Assembly: GCA_023256615.1 (NCBI GenBank)
Contig: JAGDXO010000020.1
Location: forward strand, 3,587 to 64,561
Direction: 5' to 3'
Length of the DNA stretch: 60,975 nucleotides
Source of the DNA: Thermoplasmata archaeon
GTDB taxonomy: Archaea > Thermoplasmatota > Thermoplasmata > Thermoplasmatales > GCA-001856825
The notes below the pieces were generated by a model. The model saw nothing but the letters and a program-made list of their open reading frames with translations, did no database searches and was not told where the DNA came from. Position numbers and translations under genes: made by a program. Below are positions 25,731 to 34,867 of this stretch, piece by piece; the stretch's first letter is position 1, and each line of letters begins with the position of its first letter.

Positions 25731-26606
25731 ATGAAGATAAGTGAATTAGGTGAGAGAGAACTCATTGCCGAGATCTGGAGATTATTTGGCGAAGAAAATG
25801 AGGACGAGGATGTCCACTTTGTCGATTTAAATGATTATTATATTATACTTGGGATGGACACAATAAATGAGAATTATCATTTTAAGAAAGACTGGGATCC
25901 AAAAAAAATTGGGAAATTCATTGTTGACATTAATTTGAGCGATGTTGTGTCCAAAAATGGAACTGGCTTGGATTTCATGGTCTCCATGTCTTTTCCCTCT
26001 CATACTGAAAAGGAATATGTTCTGAGATTAGCAGAGGGTATAAAGGAAGAATGCAAAAGATTCAATCTCAAGTTCTCTGGAGGAGATTTGAAGGAAAGTG
26101 ATAGCATCTCGATCACAGGTCTTGTTATTGGCAGAGTTGATAAAGGGAAGGAATTCAGGAGGAACGGTGCACGCCCTGGAGATTACGTGTATATAACAGG
26201 AAAGATAGGAAAAAATGAGGATGCCATAATGAAAATGAGAAAAAATATTGAGAGTGGTGAAAAAGTTCTCGATATAATGCCAAGAATAGGGGAACTTAAG
26301 GAAATGAATAAATATCGCATAACTTCTTGCATAGACAACTCAGATGGAATTTACAAGTCACTGGGTTTAATTTCAAAGCTAAGTGGTGTCTGTATCAGAA
26401 TAAAGGAAAACGTTTGTGAGCTGGATGGCGATGACAGCCTGAGGAAGGAATGTTATAGACTCGGAGGAGACTACGAACTGATATTCACTTCGCCTGATAA
26501 GATAGATGATTTTTATTTCCTGGGCACAGTAGAAGAAGGGAGTGGAGTTTATGATTTGGACAATACTCCTGTAACATCTGCGGGGTATGATCATTTCAAG
26601 AGATGA
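25731..26606 (+). CDS. thiL: Thiamine-monophosphate kinase-like protein
   Basis: This 291-residue protein of the PurM/ThiL superfamily begins MKISELGERELIAEIW, a typical ThiL start, and contains GMDTINENYHFKKDW, then INLSDVVSKNG, FSGGDLKES and CIDNSDGIYKSLG, with Asp residues for metal and ATP. ThiL phosphorylates thiamine monophosphate to the active pyrophosphate. The substrate loop DMLVEGVHF of bacterial ThiL is altered here to DTINENYHF. No other thiamine gene is nearby, so substrate assignment is by family. Confidence 0.82.
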   Translation: MKISELGERELIAEIWRLFGEENEDEDVHFVDLNDYYIILGMDTINENYHFKKDWDPKKIGKFIVDINLSDVVSKNGTGLDFMVSMSFPSHTEKEYVLRLAEGIKEECKRFNLKFSGGDLKESDSISITGLVIGRVDKGKEFRRNGARPGDYVYITGKIGKNEDAIMKMRKNIESGEKVLDIMPRIGELKEMNKYRITSCIDNSDGIYKSLGLISKLSGVCIRIKENVCELDGDDSLRKECYRLGGDYELIFTSPDKIDDFYFLGTVEEGSGVYDLDNTPVTSAGYDHFKR

Positions 26607-26726
26607 AAAAATCCATTCCATCAATTATAAATTTATTATAATGACCTGAGTACCATAAACATTTTGTCACAAAGTATTCCATAAAATTTTATTTCATAAC
26701 ATTATACTGTAAATGGGCTGATTCTG

Positions 26727-27305
26727 TTGGTCAGAAGAGTAATACTGATGCGTCATGGAGAAAGCATAGCAAATGTAATGAATATTATAACAGAAGATCC
26801 AGATGAGCACCCGCTCACAGAAAGGGGAATTGAACAGGTCCTTTTCTCCGCTGAACAGATGAAAGGGCTCAAATTTGATGGAGTTATCTCCAGCCCAATA
26901 TTGAGGGCTAGACAGACCGCCAAAACTGTCGCTGATGTACTCAATCTTGAAATAAAAACAGATAAGAGGATAAGGGAGTCAGGGCTTGGGCCATATAATA
27001 AATACAGGATTGAGGATATTCCTAAAATGAACAGGGAAGACCTAGGTATGGAACCTTGGGATGCGCAGGTAAAAAGGATGAGAAATGCATTGAATGATAT
27101 TGATGGTTGTTATATTTTGGTAAGTCACGCCTTACCCATAAGAGCTGTAACAGCTAGTTTTCTGGAAATGGATGAAAAGGAAAGCTACGGTATAGATATT
27201 AAGCATGCATCAATGACTGCAATAGATTTAGATAAAAACAAGTTACTATCTATAGGAACATTGCTTTTAACAGATAGAATAAAAAAACTTTTCTCAGAAT
27301 GCTAG
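26727..27305 (+). CDS. Histidine phosphatase / phosphoglycerate mutase-like protein
   Basis: This 192-residue protein has the RHG motif LMRHGESIAN near its start, a later SSPILRARQTA and the second histidine in VSHALPIRA, the catalytic set of the histidine phosphatase superfamily. Thermoplasma is known to use a cofactor-dependent phosphoglycerate mutase of this superfamily, so a glycolytic role is possible, but a broad phosphatase is equally possible. The start is TTG 26727; no better start gives the full MRHG strand. It ends tail to tail with a DUF296 gene. Confidence 0.8.
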   Translation: MVRRVILMRHGESIANVMNIITEDPDEHPLTERGIEQVLFSAEQMKGLKFDGVISSPILRARQTAKTVADVLNLEIKTDKRIRESGLGPYNKYRIEDIPKMNREDLGMEPWDAQVKRMRNALNDIDGCYILVSHALPIRAVTASFLEMDEKESYGIDIKHASMTAIDLDKNKLLSIGTLLLTDRIKKLFSEC

Positions 27306-27718
27306 TCAAAATTCAATTCATTAAGACCTGTAGCCTCATTTTTTTCTCTTTTCAGAACAATCTCTTCCAGTCTAAGTATGTACAGCTCCATTAGAGGATC
27401 TGCCTTTCCACTAAAGAAGTGACCTCCCTTTATAACGTGGTCAGAAAGAGCTACAGCTGCATGCAAATGAAGTTTTGGATCATTGGACGTTATAGAACCG
27501 TGGAACGATACTAGCTCTCCCGCCTCCTTCATTTTTTCCTTTACGTATTCATTCCCATTCCAGTAACCAATTTCAAGATCCTTGATCATACCGATTCCAA
27601 AAACAACCAATCCAGAGAATATTGCATAATCTTCAATAACTTGATTTAGACTTTCCTCAATGTCTTCACCCTTTTCTATTTTAAGAATGATATAATTTTT
27701 CTCGATATCAGATATCAT
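27302..27718 (-). CDS. PPC/DUF296 domain protein
   Basis: This 138-residue protein consists of a single PPC (DUF296) domain, visible as YIILKIEKGEDIEESLNQVI, then FGIGMIKDLEIGYW, then ELVSFHGSITSNDPKLHLHAAVALSDH, the last carrying the conserved histidines and GG of VIKGGHF. In plants this domain is linked to AT-hook DNA binding; in prokaryotes it occurs alone and its role is unclear. It overlaps the zinc-ribbon gene upstream by 11 bases. Confidence 0.85.
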   Translation of the reverse strand: MISDIEKNYIILKIEKGEDIEESLNQVIEDYAIFSGLVVFGIGMIKDLEIGYWNGNEYVKEKMKEAGELVSFHGSITSNDPKLHLHAAVALSDHVIKGGHFFSGKADPLMELYILRLEEIVLKREKNEATGLNELNFD

Positions 27719-28082
27719 GATTCATCAATTTGAAACTATATATTAATGGTTTCCCATCTCTTAACGAGTCGAATTTACACTTCCTGCACCTATACCCGAG
27801 TACCCTTTTTTTACCTTCCAGTGTCATTCCCTTATATGGGAAAAGTTTGCTTCCGCATACAGGACATTTTTTCTTAATAATTTTCCATTTTTTTGAAAAC
27901 TGAACACTCACTTCTATCTGAGGAATATCATATATTATTTTCCTTAATCGAAAAGGAGTTATTCTGATGCCTTTCTCTTTAAGTTTTCTTAATAGATTGA
28001 TTTCTCCTTTAATTTCCCCTTCATTTTTCAATATCTCATAGAGGTAAAGTATGACCTCTGATTGATTAGCTCTTTTTGGCAT
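27708..28082 (-). CDS. Zinc-ribbon protein with N-terminal helical domain
   Basis: This 124-residue protein has a helical N-terminal half resembling a winged helix (SEVILYLYEILKNEG to TPFRLRKIIYDI) and a C-terminal zinc ribbon with CPVCGSKLFPYKG and CRKCKFDS. That combination suggests nucleic-acid binding. I do not recognise a named family. It lies 33 bases from the valS start on the same strand and overlaps the DUF296 gene by 11 bases. Confidence 0.7.
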   Translation of the reverse strand: MPKRANQSEVILYLYEILKNEGEIKGEINLLRKLKEKGIRITPFRLRKIIYDIPQIEVSVQFSKKWKIIKKKCPVCGSKLFPYKGMTLEGKKRVLGYRCRKCKFDSLRDGKPLIYSFKLMNHDI

Positions 28083-28115
28083 CGTTTTTATAACATCTTC
28101 TAAGATTAATATTTA

Positions 28116-30668
28116 TCATATGCTAATAGAGACACAGAAATAATTGCCGCAGGAGACGTTTATGCCTTCAACACTATATTTCTTAACTGATGAAATTTTG
28201 TCTGTTTCTATCTTCATGCCCTCATAAAATATCTCTTTCTGTTTTAATAAATATAAATTATTCAGGAGATATTCTTGGAATGATGATGCTTTATCCCTAA
28301 GTTTTGTATAAATTTCTGGGGATAACTTAATGGATATTATTTCCTCATTTATCCTTTTGTTAATAACTTTAAGCTCTTTAGCTCTTATTGTATTTTTAAC
28401 ATCTTCCGCATCCAGTTCATAATTCCCTATAGGATAAACTGTTGCCTCTGATATTTCGAGACTCAGTGGAATTCTGTTTTCCACTTTCAGGCTTCTGATT
28501 AATGATATTGCCTCTATTGTACTCTCACCTTTAATTGCCTCTTGTTCATTGTAAGTCTCAATACCTGGCCATAATTCATCAAAAATGCTCTTCTTATTCC
28601 TCTTTTCTCTGAATACCCTCTGGTAAGAGTCTTCAGATATGAAAGGGAATATCGGAGCTATCATTATGATTGATGATAACAATACTTTGGACACTATGTT
28701 ATAAGCTATCTTCTGATTCATCCTGTGTTTTACCGCCTCTATGTAGTTATCGGCAAATTTATGCCATATGAAATCCTCCAGCTTTTTGATAGCGAGATCA
28801 TACTGGTAATTTGCCATATGTTCGTCAGCTTCATTTATAGTCGAATCAAGCTCCCTGATTATCCAATGGTCAACAGGCCTTATTTCTCCCTCTTCTGTCT
28901 GTTTCTTATCATAAAATTCAAGGAAATTCACAAGATTGTGGATTTTATTCACGAATCTCTGCCCCCTGATAAGGTCTCTTTCTTTAAATGGCGTATCTTC
29001 ACCCAGAGAGCATTGCGCTGTAAAGTAACGGAAAGGATCTGCGCCATACTTATCTAAAAGAACCAGTGGGTCAATAACATTACCCCAGGATGCGTGCATC
29101 GGTCTGCCATCAGGGGACATAATATTACCATCTACCATTATCTCCTCCCAGGGATTTCTGTCAGTAAGAAGCCTGGATCTCAATATGCTGTAGAATGCCC
29201 ATGTTCTTATTATATCCTGACCCTGCGGTCTTAGATTCATAGGATAAAGTTTCTTGAAGAGTTTCTCATCACTCTCATAAAATGTGTTGAATAGGGGGGA
29301 AATGGACGAATCCATCCATGTATCAAAAACTTCATCACTACCTTTAAGGTTTGATCCACAAATAGGGCATTTTTCAGATGGAGGAGCATCAATTAGAGGA
29401 TCGACATAGCATTGTTCTTCGTTCGCAACTATATCGTGACCATTTTCGCAGGTCCAAACAGGTATAGGCGTTGCAAAATATCTCTGTCTTGATATAACCC
29501 AGTCCCATGATAGAGAGTCTATCCAGTCGTCCAGTCTCCTCTTCATAAACAAGGGATGCCATTTCAGTTCATTGGCCCATTTTTTCATATCTTCCTTAAA
29601 TTCAACAGTTTTTACAAACCATTGTTCCTTTTGCAAAAATTCAAGCGGAGAACCGCATCTCCAGCAAGTACCGACGTTATGTGATATCTTCTTAGAGCCA
29701 ATGAATAATTCCTCTTTCTTAAGTTCCTCTATTATCTGTTTCCTTGCCTCTTTAGAATCTAATCCGGCGTATTTCCCTGCAATCTCTGTTAATTTTCCCC
29801 TTTCGTCTATGCTCTTCATGAAAGGGAGTGAATGCCTGTAGATCATCTTCAAATCGTCCTTATCTCCTACAGAGCATACCATTTCAGCGCCTGTTCCGAA
29901 ATCAGTAAGGACGTCCTGGTCTGCGATAATTTTTACTTTCCTTCCGAAAATTGGTATTTCAACTTCCTTACCAACTATATTTGAATACCTTTTGTCATGA
30001 GGATTAACTGCTATGGCCAGACACGCTGGTAAGAGTTCAGGTCTTGTAGTTGCAATAATTATATCAAAATCATCGCCTTTGAATATTATTTCATTTAAAT
30101 CCACATCCCTTTCTTCATAAACAATCTCTGATTCTGCAATCGCTGTTTCACACCTTGGACACCAGTTAACCGGATGCGTACCTTTATATATTAAACCCTT
30201 TTTATACATTTTTATGAATGAAATTTGAGTCAGCTTCCTATAATATTCACCATCTGTTCTATAATAAAGCGATGGGTCAGCATTTACTCCTAAGAGTTTA
30301 AACTGATTTGTCATTGCATCTATATTCTCATCTGCAAACTTTTCGCAGAGCTTAACAAATTCTTCCCTTGGATAATCCCTCATCCTTATCCCATATTTTT
30401 TTTCCACATTGACTTCAATGGGCATCCCATTTACATCAAAGCATAATGGAAAATACACTTCATTGCCCTTCAGTCTCTTGTATTTAGCAACAAAGTCCAT
30501 GTGACTGTAATGGAATGCATGTCCGATATGAAGTTTTCCTGAAGCATATCTTGGAGGAGTATCAAGACTGAAAGTTGGTCTATCAGAATAAAAATTATAC
30601 TCGAATATTTTCTCCTTCGCCCAGTAATCCCGCCATTTTTCCTCGCTTTCCTTTATATTATATGGCAT
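28116..30668 (-). CDS. valS: Valyl-tRNA synthetase
   Basis: This 850-residue class I synthetase charges tRNA-Val. HIGH is at 47-50 (SGKLHIGH), the editing domain has ATTRPELLPACLAIAV, and the GQDIIRTWAFY and DPFRYF blocks agree with archaeal ValRS. The expected KMSKS loop reads PMHAS (523-527, in DGRPMHASWGNVIDP), lacking both lysines, although the following GNVIDP is intact. Zinc-like cysteine pairs (CPRC, CWRC, CPIC) are present. Length is normal. It may still be active if other residues stabilise the transition state. Confidence 0.93.
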   Translation of the reverse strand: MPYNIKESEEKWRDYWAKEKIFEYNFYSDRPTFSLDTPPRYASGKLHIGHAFHYSHMDFVAKYKRLKGNEVYFPLCFDVNGMPIEVNVEKKYGIRMRDYPREEFVKLCEKFADENIDAMTNQFKLLGVNADPSLYYRTDGEYYRKLTQISFIKMYKKGLIYKGTHPVNWCPRCETAIAESEIVYEERDVDLNEIIFKGDDFDIIIATTRPELLPACLAIAVNPHDKRYSNIVGKEVEIPIFGRKVKIIADQDVLTDFGTGAEMVCSVGDKDDLKMIYRHSLPFMKSIDERGKLTEIAGKYAGLDSKEARKQIIEELKKEELFIGSKKISHNVGTCWRCGSPLEFLQKEQWFVKTVEFKEDMKKWANELKWHPLFMKRRLDDWIDSLSWDWVISRQRYFATPIPVWTCENGHDIVANEEQCYVDPLIDAPPSEKCPICGSNLKGSDEVFDTWMDSSISPLFNTFYESDEKLFKKLYPMNLRPQGQDIIRTWAFYSILRSRLLTDRNPWEEIMVDGNIMSPDGRPMHASWGNVIDPLVLLDKYGADPFRYFTAQCSLGEDTPFKERDLIRGQRFVNKIHNLVNFLEFYDKKQTEEGEIRPVDHWIIRELDSTINEADEHMANYQYDLAIKKLEDFIWHKFADNYIEAVKHRMNQKIAYNIVSKVLLSSIIMIAPIFPFISEDSYQRVFREKRNKKSIFDELWPGIETYNEQEAIKGESTIEAISLIRSLKVENRIPLSLEISEATVYPIGNYELDAEDVKNTIRAKELKVINKRINEEIISIKLSPEIYTKLRDKASSFQEYLLNNLYLLKQKEIFYEGMKIETDKISSVKKYSVEGINVSCGNYFCVSISI

Positions 30669-30706
30669 CTGACTCTTATAAATAATAATTAAAAAAGATT
30701 TCCTTA

Positions 30707-31129
30707 TTATTTTTTGATATTTCTTATGGATTTCAATGCCCTTAGCATTTTTACAAGTGATTCTACAGCTCTAGATGAGTATTCCTCCATCCTAGCAACA
30801 GCCTGTTCGTGTGTTGCTCCAGGTCCTATTATGCCAAGAGTTACCGGTTTGCTGTAACTATCGGAATAGTCCACAAGTTTCCTTACGGCCTGATTTATTA
30901 CGAGATCGTCATGTTTTGTTTCGCCCTTTATTACAGCTCCGATTACAGCCACTCCATCAATATCCCTTCTCTCCAATAGAAATTTCACTGCAAGTGGTGT
31001 GTCAAATACGCCCGGTACTTTTACTACCTCTGTTTCAGCCCCAAGTAATTCAGCATGTTCTTGGGCCTTCTTTTCCATTAAATATGTAATATCGTAGTTA
31101 AATTCTGATACTACTATTCCAAGTTTCAT
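30707..31129 (-). CDS. ribH: 6,7-dimethyl-8-ribityllumazine synthase
   Basis: This 140-residue enzyme joins the pyrimidine and the four-carbon unit to form lumazine. It starts [15 protein letters not shown] and has the substrate motif [11 protein letters not shown] and the catalytic region [12 protein letters not shown]. The inner ATG at 31129 is chosen because the family starts here and it leaves a four-base gap after ribC; an earlier ATG would overlap ribC by 29 bases. It is the last gene of the ribB-ribC-ribH operon. Confidence 0.93.
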   Translation of the reverse strand: MKLGIVVSEFNYDITYLMEKKAQEHAELLGAETEVVKVPGVFDTPLAVKFLLERRDIDGVAVIGAVIKGETKHDDLVINQAVRKLVDYSDSYSKPVTLGIIGPGATHEQAVARMEEYSSRAVESLVKMLRALKSIRNIKK

Positions 31130-31133
31130 AATA

Positions 31134-31604
31134 TCATTCCTCTTCCAGGATAGATCCCGCATTATTATATCCTTGTCTTAGTCCCTTACCCGCATTTGGT
31201 GTGAGGGCATCCCCCCCGAATTTTACTAACTTTACCAGATTTATTGCGTGCTTTGTAGCTCTGTCCTTCGCAAGCGAGAACAGCTTTTCCTCTTCTACTT
31301 CGTCCTCATGAATTGTAACATCCATTATGTGTTTATGATTCAAGATTTGGGCCTGTATTAAACCAATGCTGGTTGCAAGGTAACTGTATTTGTCTAACTT
31401 TGTTTTACCTACCCATCCCAGTGTAATCACGCCCTCACAACCCATATCAAATAATTTTACTGCACCTGCAGGCAGGTCTTTTATTCCAGGGACAGTATAC
31501 CTTACTATCTCTACATCTGGATCCTCCTTTCTTATCGAATCAATAGCGATCCTACCCATATCTACCCTAGAAAATGTTGTATCAACTACCCCGAGTTTTA
31601 CCAT
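31134..31604 (-). CDS. ribC: Riboflavin synthase, archaeal type
   Basis: This 156-residue enzyme dismutates two lumazines to riboflavin. It is the archaeal form, a paralogue of lumazine synthase, not the bacterial two-domain type. The start [43 protein letters not shown] and the ending [15 protein letters not shown] are family features. It lies directly after ribB (no gap) and four bases before ribH. Confidence 0.93.
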   Translation of the reverse strand: MVKLGVVDTTFSRVDMGRIAIDSIRKEDPDVEIVRYTVPGIKDLPAGAVKLFDMGCEGVITLGWVGKTKLDKYSYLATSIGLIQAQILNHKHIMDVTIHEDEVEEEKLFSLAKDRATKHAINLVKLVKFGGDALTPNAGKGLRQGYNNAGSILEEE

Positions 31605-32270
31605 TTACAGTAACCCCTTTATCAAGTCTTCTCCCTCTACAAATTTTAATTCCCTTACCTTTGCAAGCTTCTCGGCCTTTTCCCTTGAAAGACTCTTCCC
31701 ATTATCTAGCATTTCCGCAATGACCATAGATCTAGGCAGATTCAATTTGTCAGCCAATGCAGTCACCAGTTCTGTATGCCCTTTCCTGTTTTCAAGCCCT
31801 CTAGAGGCAAGAACCGGAACATGTCCTGGTGCATAGAAATTATTCAGGAAATAGTTCATCTTGTTTCCATCCTTCATTTCTATTAATTTGTGGAGTTCTC
31901 TTATTGTTTTGGCCCTGTCAATATCATTTATACCTGTACCAACACTTATGTGGTTCACCCATATTGTAAACGAAGGATAATCACCATAGGCTGGTCTTTT
32001 TATTAATTTTGAATAAACCGGATGATCTCTCCATTCATCAGTTAGAAACTTCAATCCTATTTCATTGGCCTCTTCACTTCCAGTAACATAACATATAAGG
32101 CCACCGGCATCCCTCCTGAGTATATTTATAGATTCCCATGTCACCGCACCGCCGTAAAAGACCATATCGGTCTCTTCTTCCCTCCCCTTGAAATCATACA
32201 TCACTATAGGTTTTCCATTCAATAGATCCATTTTAATATCCGAAAGTGATAACTGCATAAGTTCTCTCAT
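31605..32270 (-). CDS. ribB: 3,4-dihydroxy-2-butanone-4-phosphate synthase
   Basis: This 221-residue enzyme makes the four-carbon precursor of riboflavin from ribulose 5-phosphate. It has the acidic Mg2+-binding loop GREEETDMV, the phosphate-binding block FTIWVNHISVGTGINDIDRAKTI split by normal loops, and the late block GRGxTE-like RKGHTELVTALA. The start MRELMQLSLSD could also be Met5. It leads the riboflavin operon, and a TTAGAAAA motif lies 30 bases upstream of its start. Confidence 0.92.
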   Translation of the reverse strand: MRELMQLSLSDIKMDLLNGKPIVMYDFKGREEETDMVFYGGAVTWESINILRRDAGGLICYVTGSEEANEIGLKFLTDEWRDHPVYSKLIKRPAYGDYPSFTIWVNHISVGTGINDIDRAKTIRELHKLIEMKDGNKMNYFLNNFYAPGHVPVLASRGLENRKGHTELVTALADKLNLPRSMVIAEMLDNGKSLSREKAEKLAKVRELKFVEGEDLIKGLL

Positions 32271-32300
32271 ACTCCCTGATTGAAAGATGATATTTTAATG

Positions 32301-32308
32301 TTTTCTAA
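32301..32308 (-). promoter_or_regulatory. TTAGAAAA motif upstream of ribB
   Basis: On the minus strand TTAGAAAA lies 30 bases upstream of the ribB start, followed by the TATA-like CATTAAAATAT. The same 8-mer is found 29 bases upstream of the riboflavin reductase start at 12522-12529, also followed by a TATA-like run. Matching spacing in two genes of one pathway suggests a shared regulator half-site or a strong BRE. Confidence 0.4.
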
Positions 32309-32329
32309 TTATTTGGATTTACCAATAAT

Positions 32330-33277
32330 TTAGTAAAATACCATACCTATAAAAATCCCTAGCAACATGAATGACAGTAAAAATAAAAATTGCCAACCCT
32401 TATTTTTCAAGATCAAAATTCCTGTTATGAAAGAAAACACAGACGTTAGAATTATTGCAATCGATCCATTTCTATCTATTAGCCACCTTGTAAACAATAT
32501 TCCAATAATAGGATAGAATGTTGCAAAAAGAACTTCCTCTCCTATCAATGCCCCAATAGCCAAATTTATTTTCCCTTTGAAGGCCCAAATTACTGCGTTC
32601 ATAGTCTCCGGGAGTATCGTCCCTATTGGTATTAACAAAATTGAAACAACCTCGGCATCTATTCTGTAGGAAATAGAAATCGAATTAATGGTCTTGATAA
32701 GTAGGTCTGAACCAATCAATAGAATGATGAAGCCTATTGATAGCTTAATTAATGTAGAGAAAGTTTTTTCCCTCTTCTCACTTTCCTCTGAAATATTCGT
32801 TCCTTTCTTTCTATAATAAGAGAGAAGCAAGATATATATCAAGGCTAATAAAATTGAAGAGAATATTTTGGAAAATAAACCATGAAAATAAACTGGAATA
32901 AGCATTATAGGAAACACAATTGATAGAACAATAAAAGTTCTGGAAAAAACATTATCCAGTTTGATAGACTTAAAATTATTCCTCCCTATAATGTAAGATA
33001 GCGATAACAGAAAGAATCCTAAAGATGAAACCATAAATGGCTCTCCTATAATCGTACCAGATGCGATATCGGATCCCTGCCCACCCCCAACAATTACAAT
33101 CGATATTATTATTACCACCAATTCTGGTACAGAGGTGAAAAGAGGGCTGATGATTGCACCTGTAAAACTGTGTGCAAAGTTGAGAGAGTTTCCAATCTGT
33201 TCTACTGACTCGGTGAATAGCATTGAGGATATTATCAAAAGGACCAGTGATAGGATAAGATCCAGTATTATATACAC
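32330..33277 (-). CDS. Sodium/calcium exchanger-family transporter
   Basis: This 315-residue membrane protein has about ten hydrophobic segments arranged as two inverted halves of the CaCA family. The alpha-1 motif reads ISPLFTSVPELVVI and the alpha-2 motif LIPIGTILPETMNAV, each with the conserved acidic residue of SVPE and LPET. It should exchange a cation such as Ca2+ against Na+ or H+; ion choice is not readable. The basic loop between the halves (YYRKKGTNISEESEKREK) faces the cytoplasm. It is alone on its strand next to a divergent helicase gene. Confidence 0.82.
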   Translation of the reverse strand: MYIILDLILSLVLLIISSMLFTESVEQIGNSLNFAHSFTGAIISPLFTSVPELVVIIISIVIVGGGQGSDIASGTIIGEPFMVSSLGFFLLSLSYIIGRNNFKSIKLDNVFSRTFIVLSIVFPIMLIPVYFHGLFSKIFSSILLALIYILLLSYYRKKGTNISEESEKREKTFSTLIKLSIGFIILLIGSDLLIKTINSISISYRIDAEVVSILLIPIGTILPETMNAVIWAFKGKINLAIGALIGEEVLFATFYPIIGILFTRWLIDRNGSIAIILTSVFSFITGILILKNKGWQFLFLLSFMLLGIFIGMVFY

Positions 33278-33346
33278 AACAAGTTATATTTCATTAGTAG
33301 AAAATATTTGGGGAATTGATTTTTAAGCAAGAACCAATATTGATAT

Positions 33347-34867
33347 GTGAATACATTTTCATCTATTTTAAGGGATGAACTAATAGAGCAAAGGGATTAT
33401 CAAATAAATATTGCTACAACCGCAATAAAAAAGAATACGTTAATAATAATTCCAACAGCTCTTGGAAAAACAATAATTACCATAATGGCTCTTTCAAAAA
33501 TTATAGAAGACGGAGGAAAAGCAATATTTCTGGCCCCAACAAAACCGCTGGTTAGACAGCATCTATTGAGCCTCAGGAAATTTCTAAAAATGAGAGAAGA
33601 TGATATAGTTGAAGTTACAGGTGAAACTAGGAAAGAGGATAGATTTGAAATATACCAAAATGGAAAGATAATAGTTTCAACTCCGCAGGTAATAGAGAAT
33701 GATCTTGATATGTTCTCTGAGATAAAAAAAGATATAAAGGTTGTAATCTTTGATGAAGCTCATAGGGCAGTTGGGGATTATTCCTATGTCACTATAGCTA
33801 AGTACTTTTCGCCTTATTCAAGGATAATTGCAACTACTGCATCTCCCGGTGGTGAGAAAGAAAGAATTGACGAGATAATTAAGAATCTTTCAATAGAAGC
33901 CCTCGAAATTAGGGATGAAAATTCTCCGGATGTTATGGAATATATAAAGGGAATTGAAATAAAATGGATTAGACTTGATATGCCGCCAGAATTAAAAGAC
34001 ATAGTATCTGACCTGAGGGAACTATATGACAGGATTATTAACAAAATTAAAAATTATTTCCCTGGTATTAGCGGCAGATCAAGAAAGGAAATCATATCTC
34101 TAAATGAGTTAATATCTCAGCAGATAAAACAGGGGAATAAGGTATACTATTCTGTGGCCAGACTCAGAAGTCAGGCTATTATTTTGGATTATCTTCTGGA
34201 ATTCATAGAAACCCAAGGAGTACTTCCCTTTATCAAATATATAGATGAGTTGAGGTCTGAGGAAAAGAATTCGCTTAAATTCATCAATGATTCTGAATTT
34301 TCTTTATTAAAGGAGAGGGCATTGAAATTGATGAATCAACCAATGCGGATTCATACTCCTAAGATGTATAAGATTTTAGAGATTCTTAAGGAGTTGGATT
34401 ATCAAAAATCGATAATTTTTTGTCACTTCAGAATAACTGCCTCGATCCTTGAAAATACTCTGAAGGAGAATGGTTTTTCATGCGAGAAATTTATTGGACA
34501 GAGTTCGAGGGGCGAGGAGCATGGAATGTCCCAGAGTGAGCAATCAAACATTATTGGGAAATTCAGGAGTGGGGAAATAAAAATATTAGTCGCAACGCAG
34601 GTGGGTGAGGAGGGTTTGGATATACCTGCTGCAGATCTTGTAATTTTTTATGAACCTGTACCCAGTGAGATCAGATCAATTCAAAGACGTGGAAGAACAG
34701 GGAGGTTCAGTAAGGGACTCGCCGTAATTCTTGTTATGAATGATTCCAGAGATGTCTCTTATCTCTATATTTCTGGGAAGAAGGAAAAAGCGATGAAAAA
34801 CATACTTAAGGATAAGAAATCTGGCGAATCGCAAACCACTTTTGATAAATTCGTTACTGATGATTGA
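33347..34867 (+). CDS. Hef-like DEAH helicase lacking the XPF nuclease domain
   Basis: This 506-residue superfamily 2 helicase shows IIPTALGKTI (Walker A), APTKPLVRQH, STPQVIENDL, FDEAHRAVGDY (DEAH box), TTASPG (motif III) and RRGRTGR (motif VI), with the insert between helicase lobes seen in Hef, Mph1 and FANCM. Archaeal Hef normally continues into an XPF-type nuclease and HhH domain, but this protein stops after the helicase part with a short basic tail. It probably remodels stalled forks. The start is GTG 33347. Its end overlaps the TPR gene by 14 bases, tail to tail. Confidence 0.88.
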   Translation: MNTFSSILRDELIEQRDYQINIATTAIKKNTLIIIPTALGKTIITIMALSKIIEDGGKAIFLAPTKPLVRQHLLSLRKFLKMREDDIVEVTGETRKEDRFEIYQNGKIIVSTPQVIENDLDMFSEIKKDIKVVIFDEAHRAVGDYSYVTIAKYFSPYSRIIATTASPGGEKERIDEIIKNLSIEALEIRDENSPDVMEYIKGIEIKWIRLDMPPELKDIVSDLRELYDRIINKIKNYFPGISGRSRKEIISLNELISQQIKQGNKVYYSVARLRSQAIILDYLLEFIETQGVLPFIKYIDELRSEEKNSLKFINDSEFSLLKERALKLMNQPMRIHTPKMYKILEILKELDYQKSIIFCHFRITASILENTLKENGFSCEKFIGQSSRGEEHGMSQSEQSNIIGKFRSGEIKILVATQVGEEGLDIPAADLVIFYEPVPSEIRSIQRRGRTGRFSKGLAVILVMNDSRDVSYLYISGKKEKAMKNILKDKKSGESQTTFDKFVTDD

